Under the pieces are notes generated by a model. The model searched no databases. It saw only the letters and a program-made list of their open reading frames with translations, and had not been told where the DNA came from. A stretch of DNA of 64,000 bases, taken from positions 268,831 through 332,830 of the forward strand of contig NZ_OCVX01000005.1 of the NCBI RefSeq assembly GCF_900232995.1. Reading direction: 5' to 3'. The DNA is from Mycobacterium simulans (lineage in GTDB: Bacteria > Actinomycetota > Actinomycetes > Mycobacteriales > Mycobacteriaceae). Of the stretch, positions 17,715 through 26,148 are shown one piece after another. Within the stretch, counting starts at the first letter, position 1, and each line of letters opens with the position of its first letter. The translations under genes and the position numbers were made by a program.

Positions 17715-18695
17715 TCACACAGCTGAAGCCAACGAGGCCAAGGTCTCCGCCGAGGAGTGCGTCGGGTGCCAGCCGAGTTCGCGCTTGGCCTTACTTGTGT
17801 CCATCACCACCGATGTCCTTGCGACATGTAGCCATTCGAGCAGGGAGGGAACCAACGGCAACCGAGCGATCGCCACAGACGCGGCCGAGGCAGCGGCTGC
17901 AGGAACCCGGACCGGGCGACCTCCCAGCGCGTTGGCCACGTCGCTGACCGTCACGATCCCGTCGCCGGCAATGTTGTATGCCCCGGGCGGCGCCGGAGCT
18001 GTGGCGGCGAGTGCGATGGCGGCCGCGACGTCGTCGTGATGTACCAGCTGCAGGGGAATACCGGGGTCCGGCACGACCGGCTTCAATATCGGCACAGCCT
18101 TGCTCACCGCGCGCACCGGGGCCGGCAGCTGTTTCCACGGCATCGCATCGGCCAGTGCGTGAGCATCGGGACCGGCGACGATGCAAGGCCTCAGCACAAA
18201 TACTTCGAGCGAGGAGCCCTTGGTGATCTCGGCGAGTTCCGCCTCGCACGCCGCCTTTTGTTCCGAGTAGTAGTGCTCGGGGGATCCGCGCGTCGGTACG
18301 TCCTCGGTGAGCGGCACCGGGTTGTCGGAGTGATAGCCGTAGGCCGCCACCGACGAGGTGTAGACCAGCCGCCGTGGCCGTAGTGCGGCGACGGTCGCTT
18401 CGAAGACATTGCGGGTGCCCTGCAGGTTGATGCGTGCGCTCTCATCGCGCGAACCCATCACGATGAACGCCAGGTGGATCACGACGTCGGCGTCCGCCAC
18501 CAACGCAACTACCGAGTCGCGGTCCAGGATGTCGCCCTGCAGGTAAGTGGTCTTCACCCACCCGTGCACCGCGGGATCGAACGGCCGACGCGCCATTCCG
18601 ACGATTGACTGCACCGCTGGTTCGCGCTCCAGTGCGGTGACCGCCGAGGTGCCGATCTCTCCGGTTGGTCCGGTGACGGCCACAGTGAGTCCCAC
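17715..18695 (-). CDS. NAD-dependent epimerase/dehydratase (extended SDR)
   Basis: A 326-aa short-chain dehydrogenase of the extended type. The N-terminal TGPTGEIGTSAV is the nucleotide-binding loop, VIHLAFIV follows beta-4, and VYTSSVAAYG with YYSEQKAACE supplies the Ser and the Tyr-xxx-Lys pair. The start is GTG 18695. The substrate is unknown; nucleotide-sugar or isoprenoid/steroid type substrates are all possible. I recall no gene at this place in M. tuberculosis, where fdhF adjoins Rv2901c, so it is an accessory gene in an otherwise conserved block. It may share the upstream promoter with the DUF2469 gene. Confidence 0.82.
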   Translation of the reverse strand: MGLTVAVTGPTGEIGTSAVTALEREPAVQSIVGMARRPFDPAVHGWVKTTYLQGDILDRDSVVALVADADVVIHLAFIVMGSRDESARINLQGTRNVFEATVAALRPRRLVYTSSVAAYGYHSDNPVPLTEDVPTRGSPEHYYSEQKAACEAELAEITKGSSLEVFVLRPCIVAGPDAHALADAMPWKQLPAPVRAVSKAVPILKPVVPDPGIPLQLVHHDDVAAAIALAATAPAPPGAYNIAGDGIVTVSDVANALGGRPVRVPAAAASAASVAIARLPLVPSLLEWLHVARTSVVMDTSKAKRELGWHPTHSSAETLASLASAV

Positions 18696-18787
18696 CCGGA
18701 ATAATCTTCCCGCGGGGGCGGGCAGCCAAACGCCGAACGAGGCGGTCAGGTGTGGAACGCGCGGTCGCGGTATGAACGCCTAGTGGG

Positions 18788-19093
18788 CTACTCGGGCAGC
18801 CGCAGTTCGGGTTTCTCGACCTCTTCGATGTTGACGTCCTTGAAGGTGACCACCCGCACCTGCTTGACGAACCGGGCCGGGCGATACATGTCCCACACCC
18901 AGGCGTCGGCCAGTCGCAGCTCGAAGTACACCTCACCGTCGGCATTGCGCGGCATCAGCTCCACACTGTTTGCCAGATAGAAGCGGCGCTCGGTTTCCAC
19001 GACGTAGCTGAACTGGCCGACGATGTCCTTGTATTCGCGGTACAGCGAGAGCTCCATCTCGGTTTCGTACTTTTCGAGATCCTCTGCACTCAT
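18788..19093 (-). CDS. DUF2469 family conserved protein (Rv2901c-like)
   Basis: A 101-aa acidic protein beginning MSAEDLEKYETEMELSLYRE, conserved throughout actinobacteria next to rnhB and lepB. It matches Rv2901c in length and almost in sequence as I remember it. No catalytic motif is apparent; the middle part (FSYVVETERRFYLANSVE, ELRLADAWVWDMYR) suggests a small beta-rich domain. Function is unknown. Confidence 0.92.
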   Translation of the reverse strand: MSAEDLEKYETEMELSLYREYKDIVGQFSYVVETERRFYLANSVELMPRNADGEVYFELRLADAWVWDMYRPARFVKQVRVVTFKDVNIEEVEKPELRLPE

Positions 19094-19170
19094 CTGCCAC
19101 TCATCCGCTCAGACGTCCTTCTCCCAGCCAATTTGCCCGGTGAACAGAACACGCGTCTCATCATTCCTCA

Positions 19171-19203
19171 CCAGTTTTTACCAGTCTTTACCAGTCTTTA
19201 CCG
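19171..19203. repeat. 10-bp direct repeats across the end of rnhB
   Basis: CCAGTTTTTA, CCAGTCTTTA and CCAGTCTTTA follow one another at 19171-19200, with a diverged CCGG start of a fourth. The rnhB stop codon (19188-19190) lies inside the second unit. Because ten is not a multiple of three, gain or loss of a unit would change the C-terminal residues of RnhB. Confidence 0.8.
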
Positions 19204-19925
19204 GTCGTCGTCTCGTCGTCCGGAGGGTTCGGTTTGAATTCGGCTACCACCCTCCCGTTGGACCCGCTCGCCACCCGCCGCACATTGATAAACGAGTAGC
19301 GGTGCTCGGGGCAGGGGCCCAGCCGGGCCAGGGCGAGGCTGTGCGCGGCAGTGCAGTAGCCCTTGTGCTCGGCGAAGCCGTACCCGGGGTGCTCGGCGTC
19401 CATCGCGACCATCAACCGGTCCCGGCTGACTTTCGCCAGCACGCTTGCCGCGGCGATGCAGGCAGCCGCCGCATCGCCACCGATCACCGGCAACGACGGC
19501 ACCGGCAGCCCAGGCACCCGAAAGCCATCGGTGAGTACATAACCGGGCCGCACCGACAAGCCGGCCACCGCACGCCGCATGCCTTCGATATTTGCCACAT
19601 GCACCCCGCGGCGGTCGACCTCAACCGACGGGATGAACACCACGTGGTAGGCAAGCGCGTAACGGCGGATCAACGGAAACAGCCTTTCCCGCGCCGTCTC
19701 CGTGAGTTTCTTCGAATCATCAAGAGCAGCAAGACTTTCCAACCGATTTGGGCCAAGCACGCAGGCCGCGACCACCAGCGGACCGGCGCATGCACCCCGA
19801 CCGACTTCGTCGACCCCGGCCACCGGGCCCAGACCGCCGCGGTGCAGCGCGGACTCCAGGGTGCGCATCCCCCGCAAACCCCCAGACTTACGGATCACCG
19901 TCCGCGGCGGCCAAGTCTTAGTCAT
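19188..19925 (-). CDS. rnhB: ribonuclease HII
   Basis: A 245-aa enzyme that cleaves RNA in RNA/DNA hybrids and removes single misincorporated ribonucleotides. The catalytic carboxylates are in AGVDEVGRGACAGPLVV (Asp, Glu), the later YVLTDGFRV region and IAAASVLAKVSRD; DDSKKLTE is also typical. It sits between the DUF2469 gene and lepB in the conserved lepB-rnhB order, 13 bases after lepB begins its own 3' end. The C-terminal tail (PPDDETTTGKDW) is encoded in part by 10-bp repeats. Confidence 0.95.
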   Translation of the reverse strand: MTKTWPPRTVIRKSGGLRGMRTLESALHRGGLGPVAGVDEVGRGACAGPLVVAACVLGPNRLESLAALDDSKKLTETARERLFPLIRRYALAYHVVFIPSVEVDRRGVHVANIEGMRRAVAGLSVRPGYVLTDGFRVPGLPVPSLPVIGGDAAAACIAAASVLAKVSRDRLMVAMDAEHPGYGFAEHKGYCTAAHSLALARLGPCPEHRYSFINVRRVASGSNGRVVAEFKPNPPDDETTTGKDW

Positions 19926-19938
19926 ATTCCAGCCACGG

Positions 19939-20763
19939 CTACTGGCCCTGCTGGGGGTTCACCGAACCCACACCACCCCATCGCGACGGCGGCCACACGA
20001 TAAATCTAGCCTTGCCGATGACGTTGGACACCGGCACGGTTCCCGCCATCGGATCACCGGTGCACAGCATCGGACAATGGGCGCGCGAATCCGCCGAGTG
20101 GGTCCGGTTGTCGCCCATCACCCACAGACGTCCCGGTGGAACTGTGACCGGGCCGAACTCGCTGCCCAGGCACGGGTACACCGACGGGTCGGCCATCATG
20201 GTGCCGGGATTCAAATACGGCTCCTTGAGGGGCTTGCCATTGACCGTCAAACCGGTGTCGGCGCGGCACTGAACCGTCTGACCGCCGACCGCGATCACGC
20301 GCTTAACCAGGTCGTTCTCGTCGGGAGGCACAAAACCTATGAACGAAAGCCCGTTCTGCAACCAGCGCACCGCGGTGTTGGAAGACCGGATCGACTTGTA
20401 ACCGACATTCCACGACGGCGGTCCCTTGAAGACGATGACGTCGCCGGGTTTGGGTGAGCTGAAACGATAGGTAAGTTTGTCCACCAGGATGCGATCGCCG
20501 GTACAAGTCGAGCACCCGTGCAGCGTGGGTTCCATCGACTCGGATGGGATCAGGTACGGGCGCGCCACAAACGTCAACATGACGTAATAGAGGACCACCG
20601 CAATCACCGCCAGAGTCGCGAACTCCCGCAGCGTGGACTTCTTGGGCTTCGACTCGGCTTCGGGTTCCTCAGCCTCTGTCGTTGAGTCGTCGGCAGCGGG
20701 CTTCGACTCCGATTGACCAGCATCGGGCTGGCGTTCGGATGGGGAGTCCGTGGTTTCGGTCAC
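19939..20763 (-). CDS. lepB: signal peptidase I
   Basis: A 274-aa membrane-bound protease that removes signal peptides from exported proteins. An acidic, low-complexity cytoplasmic N-terminus (~60 residues, Glu/Ser/Ala/Lys) precedes one transmembrane helix (LAVIAVVLYYVMLTFVA). The catalytic serine lies in IPSESMEPTLHG and the general-base lysine in DLVKRVIAVGGQ; GDNRTHSADSR is the usual box E. It lies in the rplS-lepB-rnhB cluster of actinobacteria. Confidence 0.96.
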   Translation of the reverse strand: MTETTDSPSERQPDAGQSESKPAADDSTTEAEEPEAESKPKKSTLREFATLAVIAVVLYYVMLTFVARPYLIPSESMEPTLHGCSTCTGDRILVDKLTYRFSSPKPGDVIVFKGPPSWNVGYKSIRSSNTAVRWLQNGLSFIGFVPPDENDLVKRVIAVGGQTVQCRADTGLTVNGKPLKEPYLNPGTMMADPSVYPCLGSEFGPVTVPPGRLWVMGDNRTHSADSRAHCPMLCTGDPMAGTVPVSNVIGKARFIVWPPSRWGGVGSVNPQQGQ

Positions 20764-20841
20764 GAGATCAGCGTAGCCAGCACGGGTCGTGGCCTAGATA
20801 ACCGCCGAGGCGACGACGCATGGGCGCCACGGCGGTCCCGG

Positions 20842-21183
20842 TCAGCGCTTCTCCTTGATCTTGGCTTTCTTACCGCGAAGTTCCCGCAGGTAGTACAACT
20901 TGGCGCGACGGACGTCGCCACGGGTCACCACCTCGATATGGTCGATGTTCGGCGAATGCACCGGAAAGGTCCGCTCCACGCCGACGCCGTAGCTCTCCTT
21001 GCGCACCGTGAACGTCTCGCGGATGCCGCCGCCCTGTCGGCGGATAACCACGCCCTTGAACACCTGGATACGTTCCTTGGCGCCCTCGATCACCTTGACG
21101 TGCACGTTGATGGTGTCGCCCGGGCTGAAGGCCGGGATGTCGTCGCGCAGCGACGCCTGGTCGACGAAGTCCAGCCTGTTCAT
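20842..21183 (-). CDS. rplS: 50S ribosomal protein L19
   Basis: A 113-aa ribosomal protein at the 30S/50S interface. MNRLDFVDQASLRDDIP, IQVFKGVVIRRQGGGI and RRAKLYYLRELRGKKAKIKE are characteristic. The ATG at 21183 gives exactly the length of mycobacterial L19; an upstream frame to 21228 adds 15 unlikely residues. The gene leads the rplS-lepB-rnhB minus-strand cluster. Confidence 0.98.
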   Translation of the reverse strand: MNRLDFVDQASLRDDIPAFSPGDTINVHVKVIEGAKERIQVFKGVVIRRQGGGIRETFTVRKESYGVGVERTFPVHSPNIDHIEVVTRGDVRRAKLYYLRELRGKKAKIKEKR

Positions 21184-21559
21184 TGGAAAACACTTCCTCG
21201 AGGTCGCGGCTTCGTGAACCGCCCACACGCAGGCGTGTGTCGGTCACCCAGCCGATGGGTTTCGGGCTTCTGGGGTGTATCTCCTAGCAGGCGGGAGCAC
21301 CGGCCCACCGACAACCGCTGGAGACAACTGGTCAATTGTGCCAGACGGTGCGCATGCAGTGAAAATCACAAGAAAACTCCGGTGTTCACGACCGCCCGAA
21401 AGCGCCGGCAAATGGTACATATGACTGGGGTCAGACCGCGCGAGTCAAACCCGAAGCTGTTCGTGACGCCCAGGGCAGATGGCAAAGCGGCCGCCCACCT
21501 GTACGTCTTGTGATGTCGACGGATGTCAACGCCGTCACAAGGATGTCAGAAGGAGTGGA
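21184..21559. promoter_or_regulatory. divergent rplS/lppW promoter region
   Basis: These 376 bases lie between the divergent rplS and lppW genes. No gene is convincing. The part next to rplS is expected to hold its promoter and leader. The stretch 21355-21430 is relatively A/T-rich and includes CATATG at 21418-21423, a reasonable place for promoters, but no box can be assigned confidently. Confidence 0.35.
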
Positions 21560-22516
21560 ATGCGAGCACGGCCGCTAACGGTGCTTACCGCCGCGGCAGC
21601 GGTGACGTTGGTGGTGATCGCTGGCTGCGAAGCAAAGGTACAGGCAAAGACGTATAACGCGCCCGCTCGCAATTCGTCCCAAGCACCAGCACAACCACAA
21701 CAACAACTGGTCGAACTGCTGCTGCGCGCCGTCACTCCGCTCGGGGTGCCCGAGACGCTGCCGGACGTGTTTCCCGGCACCGGGCTCAGCGGCGTGCAGG
21801 CCCGCATCCAGCAGGCAACCGAACAAGCCGCCGCCAGGGGCGCCACCTTGTCGGTGGCGATCCTCGATCGCGCTACCCACCAGTTGGTCTCCAACGGCAA
21901 CACCCAGATCATCGCCACCGCGTCGGTGGCCAAGCTCTTTATCGCCGACAATCTGCTGCTTCACGAATCCGAAGGCAAAGCCGCATTGTCCCCAGATGAC
22001 CACCGGGCATTGGACGTCATGTTGCAGTCATCCGACGATGGCGCGGCAGAACGATTCTGGGGCCAGGACGGCGGAGACGCGATCATCACCCAGGTCGCGA
22101 GCCGGTACGGACTTACATCGACCGCACCGCCCAGCGACGGGCGCTGGTGGAACACAATCAGTTCGGCGCAAGACCTGATCCGCTACTACGACAGACTGCT
22201 CGATGGCTCGGGCGGACTACCGCTGGAGCGCGCCCGGATTATCGTCAACGACCTAGCTCAATCAACGCCGACCGGGATCGACGGCTACCCACAGCGATTC
22301 GGAATCCCCGACGGTTTGTACGCCGAACCGGTCGCCGTCAAACAGGGCTGGATGTGCTGTATCGGCGCCGACTGGATGCATCTGTCCACCGGTGTGATCG
22401 GCGCGGACCACCGCTACATCATGGTGATCGAGTCGCTGCAGCCCTCCGACGATGCCACCGCGCGCGCGACGATAACCGAGGCCGTTAAGACGATTTTTCC
22501 CAACGGCCGGATCTGA
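21560..22516 (+). CDS. lppW: lipoprotein with serine beta-lactamase-like fold (LppW)
   Basis: A 318-aa Ala-rich lipoprotein. The N-terminus has a type II signal peptide with a lipobox ending IAGC, so the mature protein should be anchored in the membrane by its cysteine. The mature part has the layout of class A beta-lactamase/DD-peptidase relatives: SVAKLF (SxxK) after IIATA, a following SSDDGAAERFW segment, and a late GWMCC/DWMHLSTGV region. Hydrolytic activity is unproven. The ATG at 21560 has AGGAG four bases before it. It converges on trmD, with a strong terminator hairpin between. Confidence 0.88.
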   Translation: MRARPLTVLTAAAAVTLVVIAGCEAKVQAKTYNAPARNSSQAPAQPQQQLVELLLRAVTPLGVPETLPDVFPGTGLSGVQARIQQATEQAAARGATLSVAILDRATHQLVSNGNTQIIATASVAKLFIADNLLLHESEGKAALSPDDHRALDVMLQSSDDGAAERFWGQDGGDAIITQVASRYGLTSTAPPSDGRWWNTISSAQDLIRYYDRLLDGSGGLPLERARIIVNDLAQSTPTGIDGYPQRFGIPDGLYAEPVAVKQGWMCCIGADWMHLSTGVIGADHRYIMVIESLQPSDDATARATITEAVKTIFPNGRI

Positions 22517-22530
22517 CCACTCACCCGCAC

Positions 22531-22586
22531 GAGCAGACGCATAATCGCCCTGGAACGCTCGTTCCAGGGCGATTATGCGTCTGCTC
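22531..22586. terminator. bidirectional terminator: perfect 26-bp inverted repeat with 4-base loop
   Basis: Bases 22531-22556 are perfectly complementary to 22561-22586, separated by the loop GCTC. The hairpin lies between the convergent lppW (stop at 22516) and trmD (stop at 22596). There is no U-tract, which is common in mycobacterial terminators. A stem this long and perfect should stop transcription from both sides. Confidence 0.9.
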
Positions 22587-22595
22587 GGCCAGTCT

Positions 22596-23282
22596 TCAGT
22601 CCAGCAGCTCGGGGCGCCGTTCCCGAGTGCGCTGCACCGAAACCTGCCGACGCCAGGCGGCAATGCGGGCGTGGTCACCGGAGAGCAGAACCTCCGGGAC
22701 GTCGAGACCGCGCCAGCTCGGCGGCCGGGTGTAGCTGGGCCCCTCCAGCAGCCGGTCCAGCCCGGGCGAGTGCGAATCCTCTTGGAGGGAAGCGGGATTG
22801 CCAAGCACCCCAGCCACCAGCCGCAATACGGCTTCGATCATCACGACAGCCGCCGATTCCCCGCCGGGCAACACGTAATCGCCTATCGAGACCTCTTCGA
22901 CACGCATCCGACGCGCCGCATCCTCAACGACGCGCTGATCGATGCCCTCGTAGCGGCCACAGGCGAACACCAGGTGCGCCTCGGTGCTCCAGCGCGCGGC
23001 GGTGGCCTGGGTGAACAACGCGCCGGCGGGGGTAGGGACGACCAATAGCGCCTCTCCGGAACAGATTTCGTCGAGCGCCTCGCCCCACACCGGCGCCTTC
23101 ATCACCATGCCAGGACCGCCACCATAGGGCGCGTCGTCTACCGAGTGGTGCACATCGTGAGTCCACCGCCGCAGGTCATGCACCTGCAGGTCGACCAGGC
23201 CCGACGCAATCGCCTTGCCCGGCAACGATTGCCGCAACGGGTCCAGGTAGCCCGGAAAAATCGTGATGACGTCAATGCGCAC
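22596..23282 (-). CDS. trmD: tRNA (guanine-N1)-methyltransferase
   Basis: TrmD (228 aa) methylates G37 of tRNAs next to the anticodon and so prevents +1 frameshifting. The SPOUT trefoil knot is visible in VFACGRYEGIDQRV and IGDYVLPGGESAA; GGGPGMVMK and the N-terminal MRIDVITIFPGYL are also diagnostic. The start is GTG 23282, two bases after the rimM stop. It is the last gene of the rpsP-KH-rimM-trmD operon. Confidence 0.97.
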   Translation of the reverse strand: MRIDVITIFPGYLDPLRQSLPGKAIASGLVDLQVHDLRRWTHDVHHSVDDAPYGGGPGMVMKAPVWGEALDEICSGEALLVVPTPAGALFTQATAARWSTEAHLVFACGRYEGIDQRVVEDAARRMRVEEVSIGDYVLPGGESAAVVMIEAVLRLVAGVLGNPASLQEDSHSPGLDRLLEGPSYTRPPSWRGLDVPEVLLSGDHARIAAWRRQVSVQRTRERRPELLD

Positions 23283-23284
23283 GG

Positions 23285-23818
23285 CTAGCCCAGATCCAGC
23301 AGACCCTCTGGCGGATCGATGACGAGGACCCCGTCGTCCAACGACACCGTCGTCACGATGGCGCTCACGAACGGCACCAAGACTTCACCCGCATCACGTT
23401 TGACCGCCAATAGTTCTCCGGCGGCGGTGTGCAGCACCTCGGCGACGACGCCGATGTCCTGCCCCACGGTCGTCCGGACCCGCAGGCCTTCGAGCTGATG
23501 GTCGTAAAAGGTATCCGGCTCATCGATCGGAGGCAGCTCATCGGAGTCGATGACGAACAAGCTGCCGCGCAGCGCGTCCGCGGCGTCGCGGTCGGTCACT
23601 CCGACCAATCGCACCAGCAGCCGTGCTCCATGATCACGCGCACTGTCGACGACGTAGCCGCGCTCGTTATCGCCTTCTTGATCGGCACCGCGGAATCTCT
23701 TGGCACGCAACGTGGTACCCGGCGCAAACCGGTTATCTGGATCGTCGGTGCGAACCTCGACGACGATCTCGCCGTTGATGCCGTGCGCCTTGACCACGCG
23801 CCCGACTACCAGCTCCAT
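23285..23818 (-). CDS. rimM: 16S rRNA processing protein RimM
   Basis: A 177-aa maturation factor for the 30S head that binds ribosomal protein S19. The N-terminal domain begins MELVVGRVVKAHGINGEIVVEV, and the C-terminal PRC-barrel contains FYDHQLEGLRV and a late VPFVSAIVTTV. It is translated between the KH protein and TrmD in the conserved rpsP operon. Confidence 0.96.
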   Translation of the reverse strand: MELVVGRVVKAHGINGEIVVEVRTDDPDNRFAPGTTLRAKRFRGADQEGDNERGYVVDSARDHGARLLVRLVGVTDRDAADALRGSLFVIDSDELPPIDEPDTFYDHQLEGLRVRTTVGQDIGVVAEVLHTAAGELLAVKRDAGEVLVPFVSAIVTTVSLDDGVLVIDPPEGLLDLG

Positions 23819-23843
23819 GGGAACTCCATGAGCGTGAGTTCCG

Positions 23844-24086
23844 CTACTGGTCGGTGTCCACCACGTCGACGCGGATACCGCGGCCGCCGATGCCGGCGAC
23901 CAGCGTGCGCAGCGCGGTCGCGGTACGTCCCCCGCGCCCGATCACCTTGCCCAGATCGTCCGGGTGGACATGAACTTCTACGGTGCGCCCGCGACGGCTG
24001 GTTACCATGTCCACCCGGACATCATCGGGGTTGTCGACAATTCCGCGGACGAGGTGTTCGACGGCGTCGGCCACGACGGTGCTCAT
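23844..24086 (-). CDS. KH-domain RNA-binding protein (Rv2908c-like)
   Basis: An 80-aa single KH-domain protein with the VIGRGGRTATALRTLV loop (GxxG-type), conserved between rpsP and rimM. Orthologues (KhpA family) bind RNA and affect cell division and size in Gram-positives. It starts eight bases after the rpsP stop. Confidence 0.94.
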   Translation of the reverse strand: MSTVVADAVEHLVRGIVDNPDDVRVDMVTSRRGRTVEVHVHPDDLGKVIGRGGRTATALRTLVAGIGGRGIRVDVVDTDQ

Positions 24087-24094
24087 CTCGCCGC

Positions 24095-24607
24095 TCAGCT
24101 TTCGGTAGCTGGCTGGGACGGCTGGGTCGACTCGGATTGCTCGCTGCCTTCGGCCGGCGTCTCCGCCTTCTCGGCCTCGGCGCCCGGAGCGGCCTCTGCA
24201 GCCTTCGCGGCCTTCTTGGCCGGAGACTTCTTCTTCGGCTTCGCGGCCTCGGTGGTGGGACCGCCCTCGGCGGCCGCCAGCGCGGCGTTGAACAGCTCGA
24301 GCTTGCTGGGCTTGGGCGGGGCGACCTTCAACCGGCCCTCGGCGCCGGGCAGGCCCTTGAACTTCTGCCAGTCGCCGGTGATCTTCAGCAGCTTGAGGAC
24401 CGGTTCGGTGGGCTGGGCGCCCACGGAAAGCCAGTACTGGGCGCGCTCGGAGTTGATCTCGATGAGGCTCGGCTCTTCCTTGGGGTGGTATCGGCCGATG
24501 ACTTCGATGGAACGACCGTCGCGCCGAGTGCGGGCATCGGCGACGGCGATTCGGTACTGGGGATTGCGGATCTTGCCAAGCCGGGTGAGCTTGATCTTCA
24601 CAGCCAT
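24095..24607 (-). CDS. rpsP: 30S ribosomal protein S16
   Basis: A 170-aa S16. The ribosomal core is residues 1-~110 (MAVKIKLTRLGKIRNPQYRI, SIEVIGRYHPKEEP). A ~60-residue Lys/Ala/Glu/Ser-rich low-complexity tail follows, typical of actinobacterial S16. The start is ATG 24607; the upstream extension to 24745 is not credible. It is the first gene of the rpsP-KH-rimM-trmD operon. Confidence 0.96.
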   Translation of the reverse strand: MAVKIKLTRLGKIRNPQYRIAVADARTRRDGRSIEVIGRYHPKEEPSLIEINSERAQYWLSVGAQPTEPVLKLLKITGDWQKFKGLPGAEGRLKVAPPKPSKLELFNAALAAAEGGPTTEAAKPKKKSPAKKAAKAAEAAPGAEAEKAETPAEGSEQSESTQPSQPATES

Positions 24608-24779
24608 GATTAAGCGATTTCTCCTGTGTATGTCACGCTGCAATTCAGCGACCCGGGCGGGATGCCCGGATCCGGTTTTGCCTCGCGTGTGTCGCCACGC
24701 AACGGCCCGCAAAAGGGGCACGGCCGCGCGGCGGACAGCGGCCAATTGTGCCAGAACGGGTCCTCCGGCGGAAATTCCC

Positions 24780-25199
24780 CTAAATCACTTTCTGGAAGGT
24801 CTTGGTTTCGACCCGGCGCGTCATCCGCCAACCTTCGGGGGTGCGTACGAACTCGTCGTCGTACCACAGCCCGCAGAACAGCACCTGTTCTTTATCTCCG
24901 CCCAGCACCATGGGGTTGAAGCAGATCACCCGCGACGACGCGGTGTCGCCGTCAATGGTGACCGAGAAGTTGCCCAACATGTGCGAATACACCGGGAAGT
25001 TCGGCAGCACCTGCGACAGCCATTGCTTGACTTCGGGGTACTTGCCGTTTATGCCGCCCAGGGCTCGATAGTCGATATAGGCGTCGGGGGTGAACACCTT
25101 GTCGAGGTCGTCGAATCGGCGCAAGTCAATAGCGGTGGAGTAGTCCACCAGCAGCTGCTGGATTTCCAAGCGGTCGGAGATTTCGGCCAAGCTCAACAT
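24780..25199 (-). CDS. SnoaL/NTF2-like fold protein (Rv2910c-like)
   Basis: A 139-aa small alpha+beta protein. Features are LSLAEISDRLEIQQLLVDYS, a central FTPDAYIDYRALGG, HMLGNFSV and the C-terminal GWRMTRRVETKTF, all typical of the SnoaL-like/NTF2-like superfamily, which includes polyketide cyclases, dehydratases and non-enzymatic binding proteins. No function can be assigned. ATG 25199 is used; GTG 25214 is possible and adds five residues. It diverges from dacB2 with fewer than 50 bases between. Confidence 0.82.
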   Translation of the reverse strand: MLSLAEISDRLEIQQLLVDYSTAIDLRRFDDLDKVFTPDAYIDYRALGGINGKYPEVKQWLSQVLPNFPVYSHMLGNFSVTIDGDTASSRVICFNPMVLGGDKEQVLFCGLWYDDEFVRTPEGWRMTRRVETKTFQKVI

Positions 25200-25246
25200 G
25201 CATCGATTCAACACCGCGGTGGGGCAGCCCGTTAAACTCTGCGCCC

Positions 25247-26128
25247 ATGCGAAAGCTCATGGCTGGGATTCGGGTGGCCGCTGCGCTGGTTGCGGTCGGT
25301 GCCTATGGTGTGGGCACCGCATCAGCGGACACCGATGTACAACCCGCCGGCTCAGTGCCAATCCCCGACGGCCCGGCCCAGACCTGGATCGTGGCGGACC
25401 TCGACAGCGGTCAGGTGCTGGCCGGCCGCGACCAGGATGTGGCCCACCCGCCCGCAAGCACCATCAAGGTGTTGTTGGCGCTGGTGGCCCTGGACGAATT
25501 GAACCTGGACTCCACCGTCGTCGCCGACGTCGCCGACACCCAGGTCGAGTGCAACTGCGTCGGCGTCAAGCCGGGCCGCACCTACACCGCACGCCAACTG
25601 CTCGACGGCTTGCTGCTGGTTTCGGGCAACGATGCCGCGAACACTCTGGCGCACATGCTGGGCGGCCAAGACGTGGCCGTGGGCAAGATGAACGCCAAGG
25701 CCGCGGCGTTGGGCGCGTCGAACACCCACGCCGCGACCCCATCAGGCCTGGACGGCCCCGGCGGCTCGGGTTGGTCGACGGCACACGACTTGGCGGTCAT
25801 CTTCCGGGCCGCCATGGCCAATCCGGAGTTCGCGCAGATTACCGCCGAGCCCTCGGCGATGTTCCCCGGCGATAACGGTGATCAGCCGATCGTCAACCAG
25901 GACGAGCTGCTGCAGCGGTATCCGGGCGCGATCGGCGGCAAAACGGGCTTCACCAACGCCGCGCGTAAGACGTTTGTCGGCGCGGCTGCCCACGGGGGCC
26001 GCAGATTGGTGATCGCGATGATGTACGGACTGGTGAAAGAGGGCGGACCGACCTATTGGGATCAGGCCGCAAGCTTGTTTGACTGGGGTTTCGCGCTCAA
26101 CCCGCATGCCAGCATCGGCTCCCTTTAG
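25247..26128 (+). CDS. dacB2: D-alanyl-D-alanine carboxypeptidase
   Basis: A 293-aa exported penicillin-binding protein that trims the terminal D-Ala from peptidoglycan stem peptides. An N-terminal signal peptide (MRKLMAGIRVAAAL... GTASA) precedes the serine peptidase domain. The three catalytic motifs are Ser71-x-x-Lys74 (ASTIK), SGN at 128-130 and KTG in GGKTGFTNAA near 230. There is no clear C-terminal membrane anchor, so it may be secreted or cell-wall-held. Length and neighbours match Rv2911. Confidence 0.94.
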   Translation: MRKLMAGIRVAAALVAVGAYGVGTASADTDVQPAGSVPIPDGPAQTWIVADLDSGQVLAGRDQDVAHPPASTIKVLLALVALDELNLDSTVVADVADTQVECNCVGVKPGRTYTARQLLDGLLLVSGNDAANTLAHMLGGQDVAVGKMNAKAAALGASNTHAATPSGLDGPGGSGWSTAHDLAVIFRAAMANPEFAQITAEPSAMFPGDNGDQPIVNQDELLQRYPGAIGGKTGFTNAARKTFVGAAAHGGRRLVIAMMYGLVKEGGPTYWDQAASLFDWGFALNPHASIGSL

Positions 26129-26148
26129 TGCCGCGCCGACGCGCAGGG

